Positions 33,783 to 44,081 of a stretch of DNA of 64,000 nucleotides are shown in pieces. Under the pieces are notes generated by a model. That model saw nothing but the letters and a program-made list of their open reading frames with translations. It was not told where the DNA came from and did not search any database. The stretch is from Fredinandcohnia onubensis (GTDB lineage Bacteria; Bacillota; Bacilli; Bacillales; Bacillaceae_L). Made by a program: the position numbers and the translations under genes. Position 1 is the first letter of the stretch, and the number at the start of each line of letters is the position of its first letter. The DNA is taken from contig NZ_NSEB01000012.1 of NCBI RefSeq assembly GCF_002734215.1, positions 1-64,000 of the forward strand, read 5' to 3'.

Positions 33783-34760
33783 ATGTTAGTTGAGGACCAA
33801 GTATTAAGAGATCAGTGGGTTGTTGCAGCAAGAGCAGAAAATATTAAAGAAGAACCACAACAAGTGATTGTATTAGGTGAAAGAATCGTATTATTTAGAA
33901 CTGAAGAAGGAATCCATGCGTTTAAAGACCTTTGTATCCACCGTGGTGCTGCTCTTTCACTAGGATGTGTAAAAGACGGACAGCTTGTTTGTCCATACCA
34001 TGGCTGGGAATATAACTCTGAAGGAGATTGTACAAAGATTCCACAGTTACCTGAAGGAAGAAAAATTCCATTAAAAGCAAAGGCGATTAAGTATTCATGC
34101 AGAGAAGAATATGGATATGTTTGGGTGAATTTAAATAATAATAATCCTAAAATGTTTGCGTATCGTCCATTCCTTGATGATAGTTATCATAATGTCATTT
34201 GGGGACAAACAGAAATAAATGCGAAGCCACCAAGGGTTGTAGAAAACTTTCTTGATGTTGGTCACCTTGCATTCGTTCACGAGGGCTTTCTAGGTGTTCA
34301 AGAAAAGCCGGTAATCAGTGATTATAATGTTCATCAAAATGAAGAAAGTATTTATTCAGATGAGATTGCCATCTTCCAACCAGATCCAGACGGAACGGGG
34401 GTTTCTAAAGATGTGTATTATACGTACGAAATATTCAATCCTCTTGTTGTCCAATTTACAAAACGAGACCCTGAAAGCGATAATAAAATGACAATTGTCC
34501 TGATGATTCAACCTGTTACGGAAGAAAAATCAATCGCACATGGAATCATATCATTTAACTATGATACTGGATCAACTGATGAAGAAACCGTTAAATTCCA
34601 AGATATGATTTTTGCACAGGACAAGCCTATCGTTGAAAATCAAAAACCTGAAGATCTTCCATTGGATTTACAAGTAGAGCTATCTTTAAAATCAGACCGT
34701 ATGAGTATTGCGTATCGTCAATATTTGAAAAAAATAGGTGTTACATTAGGAACAGCTTAA
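33783..34760 (+). CDS. Rieske [2Fe-2S] mononuclear-iron oxygenase
   Basis: Oxygenase alpha subunit of 325 residues. The Rieske cluster ligands C51/H53 (LCIHRG) and C70/H73 (CPYHGWEY) are present, and the mononuclear iron site is D158, H161 and H166 in the NFLDVGHLAFVHEG segment. Such enzymes hydroxylate or demethylate aromatic or N-heterocyclic substrates and need a separate reductase; none is adjacent. The start is the ATG at 33783, seven bases after AAGGAGG. The divergent purine-type permease suggests a purine or related heterocycle; related Rieske proteins act on purines in other bacteria (HpxD, NdmA). Confidence 0.9.
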   Translation: MLVEDQVLRDQWVVAARAENIKEEPQQVIVLGERIVLFRTEEGIHAFKDLCIHRGAALSLGCVKDGQLVCPYHGWEYNSEGDCTKIPQLPEGRKIPLKAKAIKYSCREEYGYVWVNLNNNNPKMFAYRPFLDDSYHNVIWGQTEINAKPPRVVENFLDVGHLAFVHEGFLGVQEKPVISDYNVHQNEESIYSDEIAIFQPDPDGTGVSKDVYYTYEIFNPLVVQFTKRDPESDNKMTIVLMIQPVTEEKSIAHGIISFNYDTGSTDEETVKFQDMIFAQDKPIVENQKPEDLPLDLQVELSLKSDRMSIAYRQYLKKIGVTLGTA

Positions 34761-34770
34761 ATAAAATTAT

Positions 34771-34814
34771 AAAGTGCCAATCGTCTACTACATGAAAGAA
34801 TCGATTGGCACTTT
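34771..34814. terminator. Terminator of the Rieske gene
   Basis: AAAGTGCCAATCG / CGATTGGCACTTT 13-bp stem with an 18-base loop; TTCTT follows on plus. Confidence 0.85.
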
Positions 34815-34816
34815 TC

Positions 34817-35083
34817 TTATAATTTAAATAGAGTGCGAAGTTTCATGACATTATAAAAAAATGTAGCATCCCTGCCCTCTTTTGTATATCGATTTCGCTG
34901 TTGTCGTAAGCACTCCATAAAAGCTAAGTCACATTCACGTGATGGTCCATATCTTTGATAACAAAGGTCATGTCTCATACAACATGAATCAACCTGATTT
35001 GTCGTTGGGCCCGAACCGCCACAACCGGGACCACACCATCTATATCCAGGCATACAAAAACCAATCCCTCTTCTCCTGCTCAT
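34817..35083 (-). CDS. Small cysteine-rich phospholipase-A2-like protein
   Basis: An 88-residue protein with a secreted-PLA2-like core. YRWCGPGCGGSG resembles the calcium-binding loop, and CCMRHDLCYQRYG carries the His-Asp catalytic dyad of the PLA2 / parvovirus-VP1-like superfamily; seven cysteines are present. There is no signal peptide, only a basic SRRRG head. Such mini-PLA2s occur in several spore formers without known function. The ATG at 35083 lies eight bases after GGAGG; an in-frame GTG two codons earlier is within the spacer. Confidence 0.78.
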   Translation of the reverse strand: MSRRRGIGFCMPGYRWCGPGCGGSGPTTNQVDSCCMRHDLCYQRYGPSRECDLAFMECLRQQRNRYTKEGRDATFFYNVMKLRTLFKL

Positions 35084-35244
35084 AAACACTCCCTCCTTTT
35101 ATTGTAATGAACTATATTCATAAAATATGTTCTGATTCTATGAAAGGAAGGGCAATTGACATGATGTTCTATAAGACAATTAAAAAATAATTGAAATATC
35201 TGATAAAAGTTTGATACTATTATTCTAATATATTGACCACAATT

Positions 35245-35271
35245 CAAGGCCAATGGAATATTCATTTGCCT
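35245..35271 (+). terminator. Terminator-like hairpin in the MFS leader
   Basis: AAGGC(C)AATG / CATT(T)GCCTT stem followed by TTTTTATTT on the plus strand, 48 bases upstream of an MFS start codon. No plus-strand gene lies upstream of it, so transcription attenuation is possible. Confidence 0.5.
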
Positions 35272-35319
35272 TTTTTTATTTGATCTATCTAATTTCTACT
35301 TTCTAAGAAGGAGATTGTA

Positions 35320-36570
35320 ATGAAGAAAAACTTTCATTATGCATGGATAATTGTATTTGTCACATTCCTCGCATTCTTAGCTGTCCAAGGTGGAAGGCTT
35401 GCATTCGGGGCATTCGTGGAACCTTGGGAAAAGGATTTACATATGGACCGGGCAACAACTTCACTTATTTCCACACTAAGTTTTGTTATTTATGGATTAT
35501 CGCAGCCTTTTATTGGTAGATTGATAGATAGGTATGGTGCACGACTTATTTTATCAATTAGTACCTTACTTGTCGGGGTTAGTTTCTTTTTTATCACTTT
35601 TGTTACACAGCCATGGCAATTATTTGTCCTCTACTCCCTTGTATCAGTTGGAGTTGGTGGTGCTTCAAATGTGGCCGGTACCGTTCTAATTACGAATTGG
35701 TTTAATAAAAAGCGTGGGCTTGCGCTAGGAATTATGGAAGCAGGCTTTGGTTTTGGACAAATGCTTCTTGTTCCTGGATCATTAATGTTCATTCATTGGT
35801 TTGATTGGAGAACAACCATTTTTATATTAGGTGCCTTGTTGATTGTAATCGTGTTCCCTATTGTTCTACTCTTTTTGCGGAATCACCCGAATGAAAAAGC
35901 AATGGAGCCTTTAGGCGGAAAAGTTATCGAAGAAGAGGAAACAAAGACAGACTCCTCAAGGAAATCTGTTTCACTTACGATGCTTTTTAAATTGCGTCAA
36001 TTTTGGTTCATAATGCTTCCATTCGCTGTCTGTGGGTTTACGACAACAGGTTTAATGGATACACATTTAATACCTTTATCCCATCACCACGGCTTTTCAG
36101 CGACTGTGACAGGTACAGCAGTCAGTATTTTAGCAGCTTGTAATATTGTTGGAATCCTACTTTCTGGTGTTATCATTGATTATTGGAGTAGCCGTAAATT
36201 ATTAGTGTTCATTTATTTTACGCGGGCATTATCAATTGGGATTCTAGTCTACTCACATAATACTGTGTTGCTATTACTATTTGCAGCCATTTTTGGATTC
36301 GTTGATTTTGCTACAGTTGCACCAACATCATTATTGGTAACCCAATATTTTAAAGATTATTCGATTGGTTTTATTGTTGGATGTCTGTCTCTCAGTCACC
36401 AAATTGGCTCTGCACTTGGTGCTTATATTCCTGGTCTTTTATTTAGTAATTATGGGAATTACAACTTATCTCTATATTTTTCAATCTTTATTGTTTTAAT
36501 TGCGGCGGTTATGAATCTCTTATTACCTGAACCAAATCGACTAAAAGTAGTGGAAAAAAGGGCAAGCTAA
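35320..36570 (+). CDS. MFS transporter (monocarboxylate/oxalate-formate-like)
   Basis: A 416-residue, 12-helix major facilitator. The between-helix-2-and-3 loop [13 protein letters not shown] (near residue 66) and the [27 protein letters not shown] segment near 105-130 resemble the oxalate/formate antiporter and monocarboxylate-porter branch. Substrate is uncertain. AAGGAG precedes the ATG. A terminator-like hairpin in the leader may attenuate it; a terminator follows. Confidence 0.85.
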   Translation: MKKNFHYAWIIVFVTFLAFLAVQGGRLAFGAFVEPWEKDLHMDRATTSLISTLSFVIYGLSQPFIGRLIDRYGARLILSISTLLVGVSFFFITFVTQPWQLFVLYSLVSVGVGGASNVAGTVLITNWFNKKRGLALGIMEAGFGFGQMLLVPGSLMFIHWFDWRTTIFILGALLIVIVFPIVLLFLRNHPNEKAMEPLGGKVIEEEETKTDSSRKSVSLTMLFKLRQFWFIMLPFAVCGFTTTGLMDTHLIPLSHHHGFSATVTGTAVSILAACNIVGILLSGVIIDYWSSRKLLVFIYFTRALSIGILVYSHNTVLLLLFAAIFGFVDFATVAPTSLLVTQYFKDYSIGFIVGCLSLSHQIGSALGAYIPGLLFSNYGNYNLSLYFSIFIVLIAAVMNLLLPEPNRLKVVEKRAS

Positions 36571-36595
36571 CTTTTCAAGCTTTGCCCCTTTTTTA
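36553..36595 (+). terminator. MFS gene terminator
   Basis: GGGCAAGCT / AGCTTTGCCC (one bulged base) flanked by A and T runs; overlaps the stop codon; TTTTTTATT follows. Confidence 0.82.
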
Positions 36596-36714
36596 TTATT
36601 CTACCTATTTATGAAGAAATAGAACCATTTTCATTTGTATTCTTATTTGGCCATGGTGTAAAATCTTTAAGCAGTACTAATTATGCGCGAAAAGGTATAC
36701 GAGGAGAAAAAGAT

Positions 36715-37287
36715 ATGAAAAGCATTTTACGAAACTTTATTAATGGTATTTTGACAATTGTTCCAATTATTTTAGTTGTGTACGTTATTTTTAAAGTGTT
36801 TTTGTTTTTAGATGGGATATTGGGGAATTTCCTGAAACCTTATTTAAGAGAAGATTACATTCCTGGAATTGGGCTTTTACTCACGTTTGTAGTCATCACA
36901 ATCTTGGGATGGTTATCAACGAGAGTATTTGCCGGGGCTATCTTTCGGTTGGTTGACAGACTATTAGAAAGGATTCCGTTAATCAAAACACTCTACTCTG
37001 TTATAAAAGACACATTTAACTCGTTTCTTGGAGAAAAGAAATCATTCTCAAAAGTCGCACTTGTAACGATACCGGGTACGGATGTAAAAGCAATTGGTTT
37101 TATTACAACTGAAGATGTCGAAAGTTTTTATGATCCATTAAAGGATTATGTAGCTGTCTATATTCAACAAACATTTCAAATCGCTGGCTTCACCTTCCTA
37201 ATACCGAAGGATGAAATCGAAATTATTGACGTCAAACCAGAGGATGCAATGAAATTTGTCGTATCTGGTGGAATGACCTCTAAATAG
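36715..37287 (+). CDS. DUF502 membrane protein
   Basis: A 190-residue protein with two membrane helices (about residues 8-30 and 48-70) and a cytosolic domain, matching DUF502. Marker segments are NGILTIVPIILVVYVIF, the RIPLIKTLYSVIKDTFNSF stretch near 86-104 and ALVTIPGTDVKAIGFIT near 114-130. The family is broadly conserved with no agreed function. GGAG lies ten bases before the ATG. Terminates at a shared hairpin with glnA. Confidence 0.9.
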   Translation: MKSILRNFINGILTIVPIILVVYVIFKVFLFLDGILGNFLKPYLREDYIPGIGLLLTFVVITILGWLSTRVFAGAIFRLVDRLLERIPLIKTLYSVIKDTFNSFLGEKKSFSKVALVTIPGTDVKAIGFITTEDVESFYDPLKDYVAVYIQQTFQIAGFTFLIPKDEIEIIDVKPEDAMKFVVSGGMTSK

Positions 37288-37312
37288 ATATCCCTCATTT
37301 TAGAATTCAAGA

Positions 37313-37343
37313 AAAAGGAACGCATATAAAGTGCGTTCCTTTT
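37313..37343. terminator. Bidirectional terminator between DUF502 gene and glnA
   Basis: AAAAGGAACGCA / TGCGTTCCTTTT stem with a seven-base loop, T-rich on both strands. Confidence 0.9.
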
Positions 37344-37346
37344 ATT

Positions 37347-38690
37347 TTAATAATTCTTCATATATTGTTCCCTTTCCCAAGGATGAACAGATACTCTAAA
37401 TTGATCCCATTCTATTTCTTTTGCTTCAATAAAATGCTCTAGTAGGTGGATCCCTAATGCATTTTTTATGACTTCATCTTGTTTTAGATGTTCCAATGCT
37501 TCTGATAAGGTTGCTGGTAAATCTACAATCCCATTTTCAATCCTTTCCCCTTTTGACATCACATAAATATTTGAGTCAACAGGTGCTGGTGGAGTTAATT
37601 TATTCTTAATCCCATCTAAACCTGCAGCTAGAAGTACAGCCATTGCCATATATGGATTTGCGGATGGATCGACACTACGAACTTCAACGCGAGTACTCAA
37701 ACCACGGGACGCTGGAATCCGAATAAGTGGACTTCGATTTCTAGCCGACCAAGCAACATAACATGGCGCTTCATAGCCAGGTACTAAGCGCTTGTAGGAA
37801 TTTACTGTAGGATTTGTAACTGCAGTAAAGCTAATTGCATGCTTCATAATTCCTGCAATAAATTGTCTCGCTGTTTCACTTAGTTCCAAATCTCCATTTT
37901 GATCATAAAAAGCATTTTCTCCATTGCTGAATAATGATAGATTACTATGCATTCCTGAACCGTTAACCCCAAACAAAGGTTTTGCCATAAAAGTTGCATG
38001 GAGACCGTGCTTACGAGCAATTGTTTTAACGACTAACTTGAATGTTTGGATGTCATCACACGCTTTTAAAGCATCCTGGTATTTAAAATCAATTTCGTGT
38101 TGGCCTGGTGCTACTTCATGATGGGAAGCCTCAATTTCAAATCCCATTTCTTCTAGTTCAAGGACTATGTCTCGACGACAATTTTCTCCTAAATCAGTAG
38201 GTGCTAAGTCAAAATAGCCACCTTGATCATTTAATTCGAGCGTTGGATCGCCGTGTCCATCTAATTTAAATAAGAAAAACTCAGGTTCGGGACCAACATT
38301 GAAGTCTGTGAAGCCAAGTTCCCTCATTTCATGTAACATTCTTTTTAAGTTACTACGAGGATCTCCTTCAAATGGGGTTCCATCTGGATGATAAATGTCA
38401 CAAATGAAACGGGCTACTTTTCCTTTTTCTGCTGTCCATGGGAAAATAACAAATGTATTCAAGTCTGGGTATAAATACATATCAGACTCTTCGATTCGAA
38501 CAAAGCCTTCGATAGAAGAACCATCAAACATCATTTTATTATCCAATGCTTTTTCAAGCTGACTAACAGGTATTTCAACATTCTTGATCTGACCAAATAA
38601 ATCAGTAAATTGTAATCGAATAAACCGAACATTTTCCTCTTTCACGATTTGAATAATTTGTTCTCTTGAATATGAATGTATGGGTGACAT
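37347..38690 (-). CDS. glnA: Type I glutamine synthetase
   Basis: Makes glutamine from glutamate and ammonium; dodecamer. The 447-residue protein has the GSI hallmarks: [11 protein letters not shown] near 53-63, the [11 protein letters not shown] active-site strand near 131, the [14 protein letters not shown]-site segment near 244 and [17 protein letters not shown] near 295. Arg64 corresponds to the GSI-alpha feedback-inhibition arginine of Bacillus GlnA. It has no glnR gene upstream, unlike the standard glnRA operon; instead it follows a broken glutamate synthase gene by 76 bases. AAGGAGG lies seven bases before the ATG. It may be a second GlnA copy. Confidence 0.95.
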   Translation of the reverse strand: MSPIHSYSREQIIQIVKEENVRFIRLQFTDLFGQIKNVEIPVSQLEKALDNKMMFDGSSIEGFVRIEESDMYLYPDLNTFVIFPWTAEKGKVARFICDIYHPDGTPFEGDPRSNLKRMLHEMRELGFTDFNVGPEPEFFLFKLDGHGDPTLELNDQGGYFDLAPTDLGENCRRDIVLELEEMGFEIEASHHEVAPGQHEIDFKYQDALKACDDIQTFKLVVKTIARKHGLHATFMAKPLFGVNGSGMHSNLSLFSNGENAFYDQNGDLELSETARQFIAGIMKHAISFTAVTNPTVNSYKRLVPGYEAPCYVAWSARNRSPLIRIPASRGLSTRVEVRSVDPSANPYMAMAVLLAAGLDGIKNKLTPPAPVDSNIYVMSKGERIENGIVDLPATLSEALEHLKQDEVIKNALGIHLLEHFIEAKEIEWDQFRVSVHPWEREQYMKNY

Positions 38691-38766
38691 TTCAATTCCT
38701 CCTTTGAAATCTGGTGTGATAGAAAGATAGAATAGTATAATAATCTCTTAAGCCAATGGCAAAGTG

Positions 38767-41700
38767 TTATTTTATTAATGTTTCATTCGGTAGTTCTTGT
38801 TTCTGTAATGCTTTTTTGTATTCTTTTGGAATGATTTTTACCCAATTTTCTAGATGATCATCCCAATGTTTCAGAATAATGGATGCTTTTGTACTTCCTG
38901 TGAATGTATAGTGGTTTTCAAGAAGTTGTCGAAGCTTGTGCTCATCCTCTTCTCCAATGGATTCTAAATCCACTAGCGTAACATTGCACTGCTTTCGGAA
39001 ATGATTAAAGTCGTCTGTGTAAACATAAGCCATACCACCGGACATTCCAGCTGCAAAGTTTTTCCCAATCGAGCCAAGAACTGCAACAACTCCGCCAGTC
39101 ATATACTCGAGACCATGATCGCCAATTCCTTCTACAACAGCTTTCATGCCACTATTTCTAACAGCGAAACGTTCCCCTGCTAGACCGCGAATATAGGCTT
39201 CACCTGAAGTTGCTCCGTAGAAGGCAGTATTTCCAATAATCGTATTTTCTTCAGGAACAAAAATCGAGTTTTCACATGGGTTAACTATGATTTTTCCTCC
39301 AGACAATCCCTTTCCAACATAGTCATTGGCATCACCTTCAAGAGCTAATGTCATTCCTTTAGGTATAAATGCACCAAAGCTTTGACCTGCAGATCCTTTG
39401 AACGTGAGTCGAATGGTATCCTTAGGAAGACCTTTACGCCCATACTGCTTGGAGATTTCACTGCCAACTATCGTTCCAACTGCCCGGTCTGTATTTTGGA
39501 TCGGAAATTGTGCTTCCACTTGTTGCTGCATGTCGAGTGCTGGTTTACATACTTTTAGTAGTTCCTTATAATCTAGAGAATGTTCAAGGCCATGGTCTTG
39601 TTTCTTCTTGTTGTATTGCGGCCCTTTACCGGAAAATGGTTGAAAAACTATTTTAGATAAATCTAGATATTTTGCTTTCCAATGTGAAGTTGCATGATCA
39701 CTTGGTACAAGTAAGTCAGAACGACCAACCATCTCGTTAATGGTTCTAAAACCTAACTGAGCCATAATCTCACGTACATCTTGAGCAATAAATCTCATGA
39801 AAGCTTCAACATGTTCAGGTTTACCAAGGAACTTCTTCCTAAGCTCTGGATCCTGTGTTGCTATTCCGACTGGACATGTGTCTAAATGACACTGTCGAAC
39901 AAGTACGCAACCAAGGACAACTAAAGCAGACGTTGCAAATCCGTATTCTTCTGCCCCCAATAATGTTGCCATTACGATGTCACGTCCTGTCATCATTTTT
40001 CCGTCGGCTTCAAGTACCACACGATCACGAAGTCCATTTAAAACAAGTGTTTGGTGAGTTTCCGCCAGTCCAATCTCCCAAGGCATTCCTGCATGTTTAA
40101 TACTTGACCTAGGGGCTGCGCCGGTTCCTCCGTCTGAACCACTGATTAAAATGACATCGGCTAAACCTTTTGCAACACCGGCTGCAATCGTCCCCACCCC
40201 TGCTTTCGAAACAAGTTTCACGCTAATTCTTGCTGAAGGATTTGCATTTTTCAAATCATGAATCAGTTGTGCAAGATCCTCAATTGAGTAAATGTCATGG
40301 TGTGGTGGTGGTGAGATTAGGCCGACTCCCGGCGTTGAACCACGAACTTCGGCAATCCAAGGGTACACCTTATTTCCTGGTAGTTGCCCGCCTTCACCTG
40401 GTTTTGCACCTTGTGCCATTTTAATCTGAATTTCATCAGCATTTACTAAATAGTGACTGGAAACTCCAAATCTTCCAGAAGCTACTTGTTTAATTGCACT
40501 ACGTCTGGAATCACCGTTGGAATCAGGGGTAAAACGGTCATAATGTTCGCCGCCTTCTCCACTATTGCTTTTTCCTCCAAGTCGATTCATTGCAATTGCT
40601 AACGTTTCATGTGCTTCCTGACTTAATGAACCATAGGACATCGCACCAGTTTTAAAACGGCGAACAATTGATTCCACAGGCTCTACTTCATCAATTGGAA
40701 TCGGCGTCGTTACGTTAAATTTGAACAAGTCACGAATGAAAATAAGTTGCTCCTGATTTGCTTTTTCAACATATTTTTTATAAAGCTCATAATCATTTTT
40801 TCGGCAAGCCGTTTTTAATGCGTGTGTCGTGGCTGGGTTGAAAGCATGGAGTTCTCCATCCTTCCGATATTTGAACTCATTTCCTGGTTTTAATGGTATT
40901 TCTTCTTCATTAAAGGCGAGTTGATGTCGCATTAGGACTTCTTTTGCCATTATATCTAGGGTAATCCCACCTAAACTTGAAGGTGTTCCTGTAAAATATT
41001 GATCGATTACACTTTCTGCTATCCCAACTGCCTCAAATATTTGCGCACCACGGTAGCTTTGAATCGTAGAAATCCCCATTTTTGACATGATTTTCACGAT
41101 ACCTTCTGTTATGGCATTTGTATAATTTTGAATGGCTTTATCAAAAATGATTTCTCCATGTATATCCCCGTTTTTTACCAGATCCAAAATACTTGCCATT
41201 GCAAGATAAGGATTAATTGCATCTGCTCCAAAGCCAATTAGCATGGCTAACTGATGAACGTCACGAGCTTCACCTGTTTCAACAATAAGGCTTACATTTG
41301 TTCTAGTTCCCTGTCGTACGAGGTGGTGATGAAGTCCACTCACTGCAAGGAGTGCTGGAATCGGTGCCCATTCATGAGTGACATGCCTATCAGATAATTG
41401 GATAAGGGTGTGTCCTTTTTGAATCGCCTCATCAACCTGACTAAATAGGTCTTGTAAAGCCGTTTCCAGTGTACCTTCAACATCCTCTGCTTTAAACAAC
41501 ATTGGAATTTCTTTTAGTCTGAAATGTTCTTGAAGTCTTGCAAGTTCATTATCTGACAAAATGGGTGTTTCCAATCGAATACGTTGACAGCTACTTTCAG
41601 TTGGATTGAGTAGATTTCCTTCTGCACCTAGAAGAGTGGATGCTGATGTCACAAATTTCTCCCGAATTGCATCGATTGGAGGATTTGGTACTTGTGCAAA

Positions 41701-43255
41701 TAGCTGTCTAAAAATAGTTGTATAAGAGTTGTGATTGATTGGAAAGAACGGCTAATGGCATATCATTCCCCATTGAATTGATAGGATCCTTTGATTCGAC
41801 TGCCATAGCACCAATTACTTGCTTGATTTCCTCTAAGGTAAAACCGAATACTTGCTGGAACTTTGTAATAGGAAACTCTTTTTGTTCATGAGATAAAGAA
41901 TTTAATTGATTGATATGAATACGATTAGTCTCTAGCCATTTTTGGTAAGGGTATTCATTTGCTATCTCGCTTTTGACTACTTCATCCGGAATGATTTTCT
42001 GTTTCTTTAAATCAACTAGAAGCATTTTTCCTGGACTTAATCTTCCCTTTTCTAGAATTTGGTCCGGTTCAAGGTCGATGACACCTGCTTCTGAAGCAAA
42101 AATAATCGTATTATCAACTGTTACATAATATCGCGCTGGACGTAGACCGTTTCTGTCTTGCATAGCACCAATTTGCAATCCATCTGTGAACGCAAAGGCT
42201 GCTGGTCCATCCCATGGCTCCATTAAATGGCTTTGAAACTCGTAAAAGGCTTTTAACGATTCATCCATAGAAGGATTATTCTCCCATGGTTCAGGGACCA
42301 TCATCATAGCTGCGTGTGGTAATGATCTTCCGGAACGGGTTAGAAATTCTAGACTGTTGTCAAAGGCAGCGGAGTCGCTTCCATTCTTGTCAATGATTGG
42401 AACAAGTTCCGCTAATTTTTCTTTCCAAATACGTGATTCCAGCTTTTTTTCTCTTGCCTTCATCCAATTGACATTGCCATTAAGTGTGTTAATTTCACCA
42501 TTATGGACTAACATTCGGTTTGGATGTGCTCTTTCCCAGCTTGGAAAAGTATTTGTGCTATAGCGAGAATGAACGAGTACAAAGGATGATTGGAAGTCGT
42601 TGTCTCTTAGGTCAAGATAATATTGATCGAGTTGCCCTGGAGTTAACATTCCTTTATAAACAATGGTTCTTGCTGAAAGACTGGCTACATAAAATGTTTC
42701 ATTCTTAGATAGCTTTGATTCTCGTATCTTTTTTTCCGTTCTTTTACGGATCATATAAAGGAGTCTTTCAAATTCCTCGACGTCTCCTACGTTGTTACCT
42801 ATAAATAGTTGACTAATAAAAGGCTGACTCTTTCTTGCGCTTTCACCGATGGGCTTATCATCTACAGGAACCGTCCGCCATCCTAGTAATTCCTGTCCTT
42901 CGTCCTCGACAATTGTTTGAAAAGCATCCTGACATTGCTTTCTTAAGACAGGATTTTGAGGTAAAAATACCATTGCTACACCATAGCTACCTGGTTCCAT
43001 CATGCTCAGTTTTGAACAAGCTTTTTGGAAAAACAAATGTGGGATTTGAGTTAAGATTCCTGCTCCATCTCCTGTATTTAAATCACCAGCTTGTGCGCCA
43101 CGGTGTTCCATACGACAAAGCATGGATATACCTTGTGTTACCGTTTGATGTGTGGCTTCTCCTTTCAAATCAGCAATGAAGCCAATCCCGCAAGCATCAT
43201 GTTCAAATTGCGGATCGTATAACCCCTGTTTATTTGGTTGTCGAATTTGTTGCAT
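38767..43255 (-). pseudogene. gltA: Glutamate synthase large subunit, interrupted by a frameshift
   Basis: Together the two frames encode a normal-length large subunit of about 1495 residues. The first frame (43255-41708) holds the glutamine amidotransferase domain: a 21-residue propeptide, then the catalytic Cys22 in HDACGIGF, then the central domain. The second (41709 down to 38767) holds the FMN-binding synthase barrel with the Fe-S cysteines in [12 protein letters not shown] and the C-terminal beta-helix. They are joined by a single extra T in TATTTTTAGA at 41714-41710, which produces a TAG; removing one T restores NYFRQLFAQ. The rest of both frames looks intact. A gltB small-subunit gene is absent next door. 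Confidence 0.9.
41708..41714 (-). other. Site of the +1 frameshift in gltA
   Basis: Minus-strand run of five T bases followed by AG. In the upstream frame it reads TTT-TAG (stop). With four T the frame continues TTT-AGA-CAG-CTA-TTT, matching the conserved NYFxQLFAQVxNPPID joint of glutamate synthases. Confidence 0.88.
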
Positions 43256-43556
43256 CCAATCACCCTTTCCATTTGTTTATTCGTTGTGAACTAAAATTTT
43301 AGGTTATGAAATCGTCTTTTTCTTGTTTTTTATTTTATACCGTTATTATCCATCTAATCAATGCTAATTTTTAATAAAATTAATCTAATTTTGATATCAA
43401 TTAAAAATAATCATGACAAAACCCTTAATCTTCCTACTTCGTATCTGTATATATAAGTGGGTTTTTAGTATGGTTTTTGTATTTATGTTGTTGGTGCCAA
43501 GAGTGGAAAATGATGAATATAGGAGGTTTTTAGTGTTTATACCAATTTTTGATAAT

Positions 43557-43583
43557 ATTAATCTAATTATGAGATAGATTAAT
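43557..43583. promoter_or_regulatory. LysR-type palindrome upstream of gltA
   Basis: ATTAATCTA and TAGATTAAT, perfect 9-bp arms with a 9-base spacer, as expected for a LysR-type regulator such as GltC. The left arm recurs as ATTAATCTA at 43379-43387, nearer gltA. A GltC assignment is inference; no gltC gene is in the window. Confidence 0.45.
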
Positions 43584-43613
43584 TTAAAATAAAGTGATTA
43601 TTGGATTAAAAAA

Positions 43614-43638
43614 GAACGCACAAAATGATTGTGCGTTC
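43614..43638 (-). terminator. Minus-strand terminator in the gltA leader region
   Basis: GAACGCACAA / TTGTGCGTTC perfect 10-bp stem with a five-base loop, followed by TTTTTTAATCC on the minus strand. No minus-strand gene ends just upstream, so it may close a short transcript or attenuate a gltA leader. Confidence 0.65.
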
Positions 43639-43836
43639 AAATCGATTCATTAGTTTACATAATGATATTATGTTCTACTTCAATGTTTTTTCAAAACAAA
43701 CAGATTCATATTCTTGAAAACTTCCCCCCTTCCCCCTAAAAAATCTTATATTTTATGAACCAAAAGAGTTTTCCCACGTATATTATCAAGTGAATATTTG
43801 GGCTCTTATAAATCAATTTCTTATGAGGTGATATGT

Positions 43837-44052
43837 ATGTTTGTTGTTCATTACTTTGAAAATAAAAATCTCTTATTAACACAACTAGTACAAAATGTTC
43901 CGGTTGTTGAAGATGCGATTAAAATAAAAGGTCGAAAAGGAAAAGTAATCAATGTAACAGACATTGATGGAAGAAATGTCCATGTGCAGATTGAATTAGA
44001 TCGTATTGTTAAAAAGAGTGCAGTTGTTGATCCAAAAAAGAAAAGAAGATAA
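43837..44052 (+). CDS. Small basic protein, unknown function
   Basis: A 71-residue protein beginning MFVVHYFENKNLLLTQLVQN and ending in a Lys/Arg-rich tail (DPKKKRR). The middle GRKGKVINVTDIDGRNVHVQIEL reads like a small beta-barrel such as an SH3- or KOW-like fold that binds nucleic acid; this is a guess from composition. ATG at 43837 follows GAGGTG by six bases; the frame begins earlier at 43798 without a ribosome binding site. A terminator follows. Confidence 0.7.
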   Translation: MFVVHYFENKNLLLTQLVQNVPVVEDAIKIKGRKGKVINVTDIDGRNVHVQIELDRIVKKSAVVDPKKKRR

Positions 44053-44061
44053 ACTCTACTA

Positions 44062-44081
44062 GAGCGCACCCAAGTGCGTTC
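44062..44081 (+). terminator. Terminator after the small basic protein
   Basis: GAGCGCAC / GTGCGTTC stem with a four-base loop and one G-T pair, then TTATCTTTTTAAT. Confidence 0.75.

Larger units (their letters stand above)
43256..43836. other. 580-base intergenic region upstream of gltA
   Basis: No long gene. It holds a palindrome at 43557-43583, a second half copy at 43379-43387, a minus-strand terminator at 43614-43638, and a 15-codon GTG-started frame (43533 on the plus strand) behind AGGAGG. The region is very A+T-rich. Confidence 0.6.

Noticed and set aside
43533-43580. GTG-started 15-codon frame as a protein-coding gene
   Set aside because: Good AGGAGG but too short and overlapping a palindrome; kept only as a possible leader in the findings.
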